From assembly GCF_003583365.1 (NCBI RefSeq), contig NZ_QXED01000002.1:744001-808000 (forward strand): a DNA stretch of 64,000 nucleotides, read 5' to 3'. The notes under the pieces were generated by a model. It did no database searches, was not told the DNA's origin, and saw nothing but the letters and a program-made list of their open reading frames with translations. Positions 36,409 through 44,350 of the stretch are shown here, piece by piece. Each line of letters opens with the position of its first letter. Position 1 is the first letter of the stretch. Source of the DNA: Fibrisoma montanum. GTDB taxonomy: Bacteria; Bacteroidota; Bacteroidia; Cytophagales; Spirosomataceae. A program made the position numbers and the translations under genes.

Positions 36409-36876
36409 ATGGGGATCCAAGCAATAAGTTTTGATCAAAACGGCTATATCACTCCTTACGAGATCAACCAGGTTGATTATTCCGTCTTTAAGGATACGTT
36501 TGGCTGGAACAGTCATCGTAAAGATTTACTGCTCCAGTATGAGCAGTTCTTAAATCAGCTACAGATGGTGCTGCCCATTGCTCATAGAGAGTGGATTGAT
36601 GGTAGTTTCGTCAGTAGACAAGCAGAGCCAGGGGACATTGATATTGTGATCTTCGTACCTTTTTCCTATTTTGACAATATCTCGAATGAGTTGCGTCAGT
36701 TGAAGAAAGATGTATCTACTGCATTGGACTGTTACTTTGTCGAGCAGTACCCCGCCGATCATCCTAAGTATTTAATTAGTCGAGCGGATGAATTGGATTG
36801 GTACTACTTCTTGAAAACTGATCGGCGAAAACGTCCAAAAGGATTGATAGAATTGTCGATAACGTATGGAAATTAA
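36409..36876 (+). CDS. Nucleotidyltransferase-like protein (DUF6932-type)
   Basis: A 155-residue protein. The segment WIDGSFVSRQAEPGDIDIVIFVP holds the nucleotidyltransferase pattern: Gly65-Ser66 and two aspartates (D76, D78). The third acidic residue of the fold is not obvious. Comparable small proteins are named DUF6932 and lack a known role; related minimal nucleotidyltransferases act in toxin-antitoxin pairs. It starts one base after dnaE and overlaps the next small gene by 11 bases, so the two are translated together. It is less GC-rich than dnaE. Confidence 0.65.
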   Translation: MGIQAISFDQNGYITPYEINQVDYSVFKDTFGWNSHRKDLLLQYEQFLNQLQMVLPIAHREWIDGSFVSRQAEPGDIDIVIFVPFSYFDNISNELRQLKKDVSTALDCYFVEQYPADHPKYLISRADELDWYYFLKTDRRKRPKGLIELSITYGN

Positions 36877-37081
36877 CGACGAGTTAGAGATACGGCTATT
36901 TCACACGATCGAACAGGTTAGGCGTATGAACGAGGCCATTAGGAGGCATCAACAAGCAGATGAACCGAATGCATTTATGATTGAGCAGTTCCAGGAAGTT
37001 AAAACACGGTTGACAAAGGAGTTGCAAGATCTCATGTCGCGGGCCACTGAAATGCAGTGGCAGGTTGCTGCTGCCCAATAA
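36866..37081 (+). CDS. Small coiled-coil protein partner of the nucleotidyltransferase-like protein
   Basis: A 71-residue, highly charged, all-helical protein with heptad-like spacing (IEQVRRMNEAIRRH, MIEQFQEVKTRLTKELQDLM). No family is recognised. The 11-base overlap with the upstream gene implies a functional pair. It has no membrane segment or Cys/His motif. Confidence 0.6.
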   Translation: MEINDELEIRLFHTIEQVRRMNEAIRRHQQADEPNAFMIEQFQEVKTRLTKELQDLMSRATEMQWQVAAAQ

Positions 37082-37194
37082 ACCCGTGGATTGTCCAGAT
37101 GACCTAAGCCGCTACGTAGCCTAACCGGAACTTATCCGTATCAAAACGGTTTATGGTGTAGAATCTTATTTACACACATAAAACTCGTTTAGTC

Positions 37195-37524
37195 ATGGCA
37201 GCAGGATCACGCGCCTTTGAAGCAACTGACGCGAACTTTAACGATTTAATTAATTCCGATAAACCGGTTTTGGTAGACTTCTGGGCCGAATGGTGTGGTC
37301 CCTGTAAGATGATCGGTCCGGTTGTTGAACAACTAGCCGACGAATACGAAGGCAAAGCTGTTATCGCCAAAATGGACGTTGATCAAAACGCCCGTGTACC
37401 GCAGCAATTCGGTATCCGCAGCATTCCGACACTGATGGTTTTCAAAAACGGTCAGCTGGTCGACAAAGTGATCGGTGCCGTACCGAAAAACATCCTGGAG
37501 CAGAAATTACAAGCCGCTCTGTAA
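37195..37524 (+). CDS. trxA: Thioredoxin
   Basis: A 109-residue cytoplasmic thioredoxin with the redox motif WCGPCK (C34, C37), buried Asp in VDFWAEW, and the cis-proline segment RSIPTLMVFKNG. It reduces protein disulfides using thioredoxin reductase. Length and motifs are standard. A strong terminator follows 20 bases after the stop. Confidence 0.97.
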   Translation: MAAGSRAFEATDANFNDLINSDKPVLVDFWAEWCGPCKMIGPVVEQLADEYEGKAVIAKMDVDQNARVPQQFGIRSIPTLMVFKNGQLVDKVIGAVPKNILEQKLQAAL

Positions 37525-37544
37525 TCGGCCGAACACATAGATGA

Positions 37545-37586
37545 AGTGGGCCCGAAACGTAGCTACGTTTCGGGCCCACTTTTTTT
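37545..37586 (+). terminator. Rho-independent terminator after trxA
   Basis: A perfect palindrome with 18-base arms (37545-37562 and 37563-37580), containing GTGGGCCCGAAACG, is followed at once by seven T bases. This is the clearest intrinsic terminator in the window. Confidence 0.93.
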
Positions 37587-37624
37587 GTCGTTCATCGAAG
37601 CCGATGCGGCTCAAATGCTTTTCG

Positions 37625-37632
37625 TACCTTTG
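37625..37632 (+). promoter_or_regulatory. Bacteroidota -7 promoter box upstream of alaA
   Basis: TACCTTTG matches the TAnnTTTG consensus of the main Bacteroidota sigma factor and lies 34 bases before the alaA start codon, just past the trxA terminator. No good TTTG element was found at the expected upstream distance. Confidence 0.55.
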
Positions 37633-37665
37633 CGCTCCGGCTGTAAAAGCCAGTATGTTGCTAGT

Positions 37666-38883
37666 ATGGAGGAAATTCTGAAGAGCGAACGGCTCACGAA
37701 CTTAAAATACGACATCCGGGGACCGGTGTACGAAAAAGCCCTCGAACTGGAAAGTCAGGGGTACAAAATCATCAGCCTGAACATCGGCAATCCCGCGCCC
37801 TTCGGTTTTGATACGCCCGACGAAATTGTCCACGACATCATCCTGAATATCCGCAACGCGCAGGGGTACTCCGACTCCCGCGGCTTATTCGCGGCCCGAA
37901 AGGCGGTGATGCACCATACCCAGAACATCGGCCTGCCGGGGATTACCATCAACGATATTTTTATTGGCAACGGTGTCAGCGAACTGATTCTGCTGTCTAT
38001 GCAGGCGCTCATCAACGAGGGTGATGAGGTGCTGGTGCCGTCGCCGGATTATCCGCTCTGGACCACGTCCGTAGCCCTTTGTGGTGGCCGGCCGGTTCAT
38101 TACATCTGCGACGAAGCCGCCGACTGGAACCCCGACCTGGCCGACATTGAGCGCAAGATTACGCCCCGGACCCGGGCCGTTGTGGTTATCAACCCAAACA
38201 ATCCGACCGGCGCTGTTTACGATAAGGCCGTGCTGGAAGGCATTGCCCGGATTGCCGAAAAGCACAAAATCATCGTATTCTCCGACGAAATCTACGACAA
38301 GATTCTGTACGACGGAGCCATGCATCACCCCATCGCCAAAAGCGTGCACGATACGTTGTGCATCACTATGGGCGGCCTGTCAAAGAACTACCGCGCGGCC
38401 GGGTTTCGCGGGGGCTGGCTGATTCTGAGCGGGGCGAAGCAGAAAGCAAAATCATACATCGAAGGCCTCACGCTGCTGGCCAGCATGCGGCTCTGCGCCA
38501 ACGTGCCGACGCAGTACGCGATCCAGACCGCGCTGGGAGGGTACCAGAGTATCAACGACCTGGTGGCCCCGAGTGGCCGGCTGCACAAGCAGATCATGCT
38601 GGCCTACGACCGGATGGTGGCCATTCCGGGCGTATCGTGTGTGAAGCCGAAAGGCGCTTTATACGTCTTTCCCAGGCTCGACCTCGATCGGTTCCGACTG
38701 GCCGACGATAATCAGTTTGTGTACGATCTGCTAACTGAGCAGAAAGTGCTCGTGGTGGCCGGCACGGGCTTTAACTACGTTCACAACGACCACTTCCGGA
38801 TTGTATGCTTACCCACTGTTGATGAACTGACTGTAGCGCTCGACCGCATAGAAACGTTTCTCGAAAGTCGTCGAATTGCCTGA
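37666..38883 (+). CDS. alaA: Alanine aminotransferase (AlaA-type, PLP-dependent)
   Basis: A 405-residue fold-type I aminotransferase. It follows E. coli AlaA closely: YDIRGPVYEKALELE, LNIGNPAPFGFDTPDE, YSDSRGLFAARKAVM, the PLP-contact INPNNPTGAVY, SDEIYDKILYDGAMHH and the Schiff-base Lys240 in GGLSKNYRAAGFRGGW. It makes alanine from pyruvate and glutamate. ATG at 37666 is chosen because upstream codons in the same frame are the trxA terminator. Confidence 0.93.
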   Translation: MEEILKSERLTNLKYDIRGPVYEKALELESQGYKIISLNIGNPAPFGFDTPDEIVHDIILNIRNAQGYSDSRGLFAARKAVMHHTQNIGLPGITINDIFIGNGVSELILLSMQALINEGDEVLVPSPDYPLWTTSVALCGGRPVHYICDEAADWNPDLADIERKITPRTRAVVVINPNNPTGAVYDKAVLEGIARIAEKHKIIVFSDEIYDKILYDGAMHHPIAKSVHDTLCITMGGLSKNYRAAGFRGGWLILSGAKQKAKSYIEGLTLLASMRLCANVPTQYAIQTALGGYQSINDLVAPSGRLHKQIMLAYDRMVAIPGVSCVKPKGALYVFPRLDLDRFRLADDNQFVYDLLTEQKVLVVAGTGFNYVHNDHFRIVCLPTVDELTVALDRIETFLESRRIA

Positions 38884-39109
38884 GCCTACAGCTAGCCGAT
38901 TAATCCCAGCCGTCGGGTCGATTGGCAGGTGTGGACCGCAATAATTACATAATACGCTGCGGGAAACTTTCGCCTAAAATATTCGTTATTCTATTCCGCC
39001 TTGATGCAGATTACCGACGTGTATGGCTGACGTCAGTACGCAGACGCGGGCGGTTAACTAGTTTATCAAACAGTGTGTACGTTTAGGACTCACCGTTTTT
39101 GCAGAAAGT

Positions 39110-39940
39110 ATGGAAGAAACAAAAGAAAATGCAGCCGTTTCGGTGTCATCTACATCGACGATGCAACGCTCAGAAACCCAGAGCCCAACCCAGATAGCCA
39201 AAGATTTACCAAAGCGTGACGAGCTACTCTTAACGCCCGACGAACAAAGAATCAAGGAAGCCTTTCAGGACCGGAACTGGAACGAAGTAAAAACCGCTGA
39301 TTCCTGGGTCATTTTTAAGGTAATGGCCGAGTTCGTCGAAGGCTTTGACAAACTGGCACAAATTGGCCCTTGTGTATCCATTTTCGGATCAGCCCGGACC
39401 AAGCCCGATAATCCGTATTACAAAATAACCGAGGAAATTGCCGCTAAGCTGGTGCGACACGGCTACGGAGTAATTACGGGCGGTGGTCCCGGTATCATGG
39501 AAGCCGGCAATAAAGGTGCTTTCGAACAAGGCGGTAAATCCGTTGGTCTGAACATCAAACTCCCGTTTGAACAGCATAGCAACATCTACATTGATCCGGA
39601 TAAGAGCATCAACTTTGACTTCTTCTTTGTCCGGAAGGTCATGTTTGTCAAATATGCCCAGGGCTTCATTGTCATGCCGGGTGGCATGGGCACGCTCGAC
39701 GAGCTGTTTGAAGCAATTACCTTGATCCAGACCAAGAAAATTGCCCGGTTTCCGATTGTGCTCGTTGGCCGGTCGTACTGGAAGGGGCTGATTGACTGGA
39801 TCACGGAGGTGATGCTGGGGCAGGAGCATAACATCAACCCGGAGGATATGAAGCTGATCAGCCTGGTCGATACGCCTACCGAAGCCGTTGAAGTCATTGA
39901 CGCCTTCTACGCCAAGTACCTGCTGAAGCCTAATTTTTAG
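39110..39940 (+). CDS. LOG/TIGR00730 family protein (nucleotide 5'-monophosphate phosphoribohydrolase type)
   Basis: A 276-residue protein with the LOG signature: CVSIFGSARTKPDNPYY, VITGGGPGIMEAGNKGA and PGGMGTLDE at about 190-198. LOG enzymes split cytokinin-type nucleotides into base and ribose phosphate; older labels as lysine decarboxylase are wrong. The first 60 residues are a low-complexity charged lead. It converges with the ComEA-like gene across a long hairpin. Confidence 0.9.
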   Translation: MEETKENAAVSVSSTSTMQRSETQSPTQIAKDLPKRDELLLTPDEQRIKEAFQDRNWNEVKTADSWVIFKVMAEFVEGFDKLAQIGPCVSIFGSARTKPDNPYYKITEEIAAKLVRHGYGVITGGGPGIMEAGNKGAFEQGGKSVGLNIKLPFEQHSNIYIDPDKSINFDFFFVRKVMFVKYAQGFIVMPGGMGTLDELFEAITLIQTKKIARFPIVLVGRSYWKGLIDWITEVMLGQEHNINPEDMKLISLVDTPTEAVEVIDAFYAKYLLKPNF

Positions 39941-39944
39941 AAGG

Positions 39945-40022
39945 AGAAAAGGAGGAGGGAGGAAAGGAGAATGGAATAGCCACTGAGCCGTTCCTTTCTC
40001 CATTCCTCCCTCCTCCTTTTCT
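39945..40022. repeat. Polypurine/polypyrimidine hairpin between convergent genes
   Basis: Arms 39945-39976 and 39991-40022 pair over 32 bases with two mismatches, and the 14-base loop is ordinary sequence. One arm is nearly all purine (AGAAAAGGAGGAGGGAGGAA), the other all pyrimidine. It probably ends both converging transcripts. A similar pyrimidine tract recurs at 40517-40547 inside the next gene. Confidence 0.75.
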
Positions 40023-40024
40023 TC

Positions 40025-41026
40025 TCAGAATTCCAGATACGGCGCTATCTTCTCAATCGTCCTGGCGTCCAGAATCCGGATAGGCCTGAGCGACTCGGCG
40101 GAGGTGTAGGCTCCGTGCTGTTCGCGGTACTTGACGATGATTTCGGCTTGTCGGCGCGTCAGGAACGGATGGCGATCCAAGGCTTCGGCGGTGGCGGTGT
40201 TGACCGGTATTTTTCGGGGAGCCGACTGGATCCTGCCAAACTTCTGCAATTCCTCCACGGCCAGCGAATCCAGACCGTAGATGTCGCGAAACTGATCCGT
40301 AGAAACAAATCCGCCCAGAGCATCGCGGAATTTAACGATACGTCCGGCGAGGGTTGACCCAATGCCCTTCAACGCAATCAGTTGCGACGTATCGGCCGAA
40401 TTAATGTCAAACGGCTGGAGGGCCGGTTTAGCTTTCTCCGAAAAGGAAGGCCTTTCCGCAGGTCGGCCAGATTCGTTTGCATACGGTTTATCATTGAAGG
40501 CAGCGAAGCTCTTTTCGCCCTCCTCCTTTCTTCCCTTTCCTCCTTTCAGAACAATATACGGCTCCAGTTGATCGTACAAATCAGGGGGAAAGTCATAGAT
40601 TTTCAGCAGGTCTTCTTTACGGCGGAACTGCCCGCCCTTGCTACGGTATTTGTCGATACGCTCGGCCATCCAGCGCGGCAGGCCCAGTTGCTGCCACTGC
40701 GCAACACTTACCGTATTCGGATCAAAGGGAAACAGGTTTGGTTCGCTGAAATGCTCAGCGGTGGTACGGGCGCGGTCGTTGGCGTAGCGGCTCTGGCGCT
40801 CGGCATCCTGCTTTATTGTCTCCGTCTGCATCAGGGCTACGAGGCTATCGAGTTTTCGCTGATCAGCGGCCGACGTATCAACAACGGTGTCGGGAACCAG
40901 GTAGCGGTATAGAAAGGGAATAAGCAGGCAAAGCAGCGTAAGAAAAATCACGACGACGAAGCCGCGACTTTCCTTGTGCGACATGCCAAAATAGTCGCGG
41001 ATGAGCGACTGGAAGCGAGTAAACAT
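40025..41026 (-). CDS. ComEA-like helix-hairpin-helix protein
   Basis: A 333-residue protein with an N-terminal membrane helix (about 22-43, GFVVVIFLTLLCLLIPFLY) and three helix-hairpin-helix units: near 117-157 (GLPRWMAERIDKYRSKGGQF), about 212-262 (INSADTSQLIALKGIGSTLAGRIVKFRDALGGF) and the C-terminal 276-330 (VNTATAEALDRHPFLTRRQAEII). Such proteins bind double-stranded DNA, in ComEA for uptake during transformation; a role in competence here is not shown by neighbours. A Gly/Lys/Glu-rich linker after the first unit is encoded by a purine-rich repeat. Confidence 0.88.
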   Translation of the reverse strand: MFTRFQSLIRDYFGMSHKESRGFVVVIFLTLLCLLIPFLYRYLVPDTVVDTSAADQRKLDSLVALMQTETIKQDAERQSRYANDRARTTAEHFSEPNLFPFDPNTVSVAQWQQLGLPRWMAERIDKYRSKGGQFRRKEDLLKIYDFPPDLYDQLEPYIVLKGGKGRKEEGEKSFAAFNDKPYANESGRPAERPSFSEKAKPALQPFDINSADTSQLIALKGIGSTLAGRIVKFRDALGGFVSTDQFRDIYGLDSLAVEELQKFGRIQSAPRKIPVNTATAEALDRHPFLTRRQAEIIVKYREQHGAYTSAESLRPIRILDARTIEKIAPYLEF

Positions 41027-41252
41027 GAAATTGATTGTTACGGTTGGGGGCTAAACTTAGCCATTTATGAGCAAAAAAGAACGATTTATGTAGCCCGTCG
41101 TCAATGGCAATTTGCGAAGTATGAGACTTACACTTTATTACAAATCTTAAGAAAGGGATTAGGCCATTAAGTAGTTCTGATAAAATTGATATACGGTAAA
41201 ACTTTGGATGCCGTTCAGTGATTACTATGTTAAAACACTATTTTTGGAACGA

Positions 41253-44200
41253 CTATTCCTTTATAATTCGTCGTTCGGCTAAGCTAATTCCACTTGACTG
41301 AAGTTGAATTATATATAACCCAACCGGCAAACTACTTGTATTGACGATTTCAGATTGTAAAGCACCCGTTCCTATTCGGTCAGTTTGCAATAGAATACGT
41401 CCTGTTGCTGAAACAATTCGTAATGTGATTGCTTTCCGTAATGGTGCTAACCAATTGATTAAGATAGAGCCACTGATTGGATTTGGAGAAACCAACACAT
41501 TAACTTTCTCAATTGCTGGATCAATGGACGTAACAGGATTGATTCTTAATTGGTAAGGTGTCGGAAGTACGCCGGGTCCACAGTCATTGGAAAGTGAGTT
41601 AATCGAAAAACTCAGGGGGCGGCTTACTCCAATTTGCGTTGACAATGATGCGGGAAGTCTGACCCAAACTACCAATGGATTCTCCAGCGTCCGGTTGAAA
41701 GTCCGAAATTTCTCGCCGTCCCAACATGTCAGTGTCCAGGGGCCCTCTCCTCCAAAGTGAATACGTACAGCAGAACTGTCGGTGCTAAACATTTCGCCGT
41801 CACCCACTAATCGAGCTGTTGCCTGAGAAAGAACGCGTGCCAGAACAGGTACGTACGGGCTTTCACAGCCGCTACCATCAGATTGGGTGACATACCAAGT
41901 TTGAGAAGAGGCCCCATTGGTTGGAATTGTTGCCTGTGATCGTGAATTAAGTTTGTTTTCAGCGTCGGACTGCGACGAATACCACTTAAGGGCATTACCC
42001 GTAGCAGAGAGCGAGAAAGGCGTACCAATACAAGCATTTTGTGTGGATTGAGCAACCGGAGCTGCAGGCAATGAGCGGACCGTAAACGTAATAAAACTTG
42101 GTTCGCTAACGCAGCTGCCAAGGCGATCGGTAACAGTATAGGAATAGGTCGCTGCGGTAGTGGTGGGGGGGGTTGGCGGAGTCGTTGGCGAAGTCAGACC
42201 ACCACCACTCGATGCTGTCCATAACAAATCGTTGCCTTTGGCAGTCAACGCTTTTGCGGGTGTGCCCAGACAGGCAAATTGAGAAGCTACTACTTCCGGT
42301 GCGTTTGGCTTGTTGGCCACCACTACTGTTAATGATTGCCGAGGGCTTTCGCAGGATGTAGCTTCGTTTGTCTGACTGACATAATACAGCAAATTTTTTG
42401 AAGCTTCGGTTGTAATGACGGGAGCGGCTATCGAAGCTGACCCACCAGTTGCATTTTGCCCATACCAATTGAGTCGGTGACCTGATAAAGCCGTAGCAGA
42501 TAGTGCTTTAGATGCCTCATTCAAACAAAGTAGCAATGGACTAACTATAGGTCTGACTGGAGCCAAATTAAACGTTTGAATAACAGTTGCTTTTTCACTG
42601 GTGCAACCATTACGTGTTTGAGTTACCTGATAGGTTAAAGGCGTGGTTCCATTAGTAGGTGGCTGTGGGGCTCCATTAATAGCATTATTATTCGAGTCAT
42701 ACCATTGTAAATTCTCACCAATGGCTGTAAGTGCTTTAGAAGGCCCTCCCTGGCAAAGAGCATCGGGATTAGGGACAGTTGGTTTTACTGGTATGTCTTT
42801 TATCGTTACATTAATAGTTGCCTGATCGCTACGACAATTAGACCCTTCCTGTTGTGATACTTTATATACCTGTGTACCAATAACATCGGTTGAAGGAGCA
42901 GGAGGTCCTGTAAGCTGGTTGCCGTTTGAAGAGTACCAAATTAGGTTCTGACCGTTAGCACTTAACTGCCGTGGCGATTCACCCTTGCACTGATCAACAT
43001 TCGATACGCTGGGCATAGCTGATTTTCCAGTAACCACTAGGGTAAATGTGTTATAACCACTTTGACAGTCGTTGTTATCTATTTGCGCAACTTCATAGCT
43101 ATATGTTCCCGGAACTTTTGGTATCGGTGGAGCTTCTCGACGGTCCCAGCCTTCTCGGTTACCATTTGTATAAACGCCAAACCACATCAAATTGCTAGCA
43201 CCAACTTCAAACGAGCTAATGGGATTATCTTGGCAATAAGTTTGATTCTTAACAGAAGGGGGATCAGGACGAATTAGGGTTACGCCTATTGAAGAACCAT
43301 CATCCTGAACATTGCCATTATTTGAAATAACTTTTATTTTATAATTGCCTTTTGGATAGGTGTCTATTGGGCGTGTTTTACTACAGGTAATTGGAGAAGT
43401 CGTGCCTGTCCCAAGTATATTTCCATCCCTTTCCCGGCTAGGATTTGGGCTTTGAAAAACGCCATTCTGATCTGAAATCAAAACGGTGTAGACAGTGCCA
43501 CTTGGAGGAGTACCATTAACAGTGAAACCAACAATAAATTGGTCTCGACCTGGGCAGTAGTTATTTGTTATATTAACGGAAGTTGTCTTTATCGTTAATT
43601 GACTAGATCTAACTACGAACGTCGAACTTACCGTTCCAAGAACTTGCTGTGTCAAACCGTTGGTTACTACCCTGGCCCGGTAAGTTCCAGGAGGCACATC
43701 AGCTGGTAGCGTTGCTTTTATTTCACGTGGGTTACCTCGACTGTAGCCAAAGTCTTCAGCTGGAGGATTATACAGATTTTCCGAATTAAGCATGTCTCGT
43801 ATAAAAACTCCACTAGAGGTCAATAGTTGAACTTTGAACTTACCGATAGCTAAGTCGATCGGATATGTCCCAGTTCCTGTAACGTATGTAAATAGCAATT
43901 CAGAACCGGCCGTTGTTTCGGTTACATTAGGACCGTTGGTCGTAATGGTTAGTTGTTTAGCTGTTATTGTAACTGAACCAAAAATGTTTGCTGTAGAACC
44001 GGAAAAGTTTAAAACTTTACTTTTGTCTACAACCATATTACCTGTCGGACGGATGTTGAAAAACCTATTTTCAGTTACTGGATCAATGTTTTTGTTCTCT
44101 CCTGGCGAAAACATTGTAAATGACTTAGTACCGCTGCCGCCAAACTTCGCGTAAATTGAAGCATCACCGTACTGATTACCTGAATAGAATACAAAACCAG

Positions 44201-44324
44201 TAAATACATTACCGGAGTCGTCTCGGTCGGTTAGTGTAAGTGAGACAGGTTGAGCCCACAGTTTTGTTAAGCTTACTAGGGACACAATTATCCCAATTGC
44301 CAATCGATAAAGGTTATTTCTCAT
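41253..44324 (-). CDS. Large T9SS-sorted surface protein with Ig-like repeats
   Basis: An exported protein of 1023 residues with a signal peptide (ending near LWAQ). From about residue 360 it has about six repeats of 80-90 residues, each with Cys, then L-A-G-L-W-Y (for example CQGGPSKALTAIGENLQWYDS and CIGTPFSLSATGNALKWYSS), the Ig-like form of Bacteroidota adhesins. The end (VSPNPISGSILINW... GLYIIQLQSSG...RRIIKE) is a type A sorting domain for the type 9 secretion system. It is probably placed on the cell surface. It ends the long minus-strand operon. Confidence 0.85.
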   Translation of the reverse strand: MRNNLYRLAIGIIVSLVSLTKLWAQPVSLTLTDRDDSGNVFTGFVFYSGNQYGDASIYAKFGGSGTKSFTMFSPGENKNIDPVTENRFFNIRPTGNMVVDKSKVLNFSGSTANIFGSVTITAKQLTITTNGPNVTETTAGSELLFTYVTGTGTYPIDLAIGKFKVQLLTSSGVFIRDMLNSENLYNPPAEDFGYSRGNPREIKATLPADVPPGTYRARVVTNGLTQQVLGTVSSTFVVRSSQLTIKTTSVNITNNYCPGRDQFIVGFTVNGTPPSGTVYTVLISDQNGVFQSPNPSRERDGNILGTGTTSPITCSKTRPIDTYPKGNYKIKVISNNGNVQDDGSSIGVTLIRPDPPSVKNQTYCQDNPISSFEVGASNLMWFGVYTNGNREGWDRREAPPIPKVPGTYSYEVAQIDNNDCQSGYNTFTLVVTGKSAMPSVSNVDQCKGESPRQLSANGQNLIWYSSNGNQLTGPPAPSTDVIGTQVYKVSQQEGSNCRSDQATINVTIKDIPVKPTVPNPDALCQGGPSKALTAIGENLQWYDSNNNAINGAPQPPTNGTTPLTYQVTQTRNGCTSEKATVIQTFNLAPVRPIVSPLLLCLNEASKALSATALSGHRLNWYGQNATGGSASIAAPVITTEASKNLLYYVSQTNEATSCESPRQSLTVVVANKPNAPEVVASQFACLGTPAKALTAKGNDLLWTASSGGGLTSPTTPPTPPTTTAATYSYTVTDRLGSCVSEPSFITFTVRSLPAAPVAQSTQNACIGTPFSLSATGNALKWYSSQSDAENKLNSRSQATIPTNGASSQTWYVTQSDGSGCESPYVPVLARVLSQATARLVGDGEMFSTDSSAVRIHFGGEGPWTLTCWDGEKFRTFNRTLENPLVVWVRLPASLSTQIGVSRPLSFSINSLSNDCGPGVLPTPYQLRINPVTSIDPAIEKVNVLVSPNPISGSILINWLAPLRKAITLRIVSATGRILLQTDRIGTGALQSEIVNTSSLPVGLYIIQLQSSGISLAERRIIKE
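42165..42172. repeat. G8 homopolymer tract in surface-protein gene
   Basis: Eight G on the plus strand (C8 in the coding strand) encode part of a Thr/Pro spacer in the T9SS-sorted protein. A length change here would shift the frame. Confidence 0.6.
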
Positions 44325-44350
44325 GGTGTGTAAGTATCATATTTGAGTAC

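Noticed and set aside
37546-37665. Upstream start for the aminotransferase
   Set aside because: These codons are the trxA terminator and promoter region; the conserved AlaA N terminus begins at 37666.
39110-39940. Lysine decarboxylase
   Set aside because: The PGGxGTxxE motif defines LOG phosphoribohydrolases; the decarboxylase name is an old mislabel.
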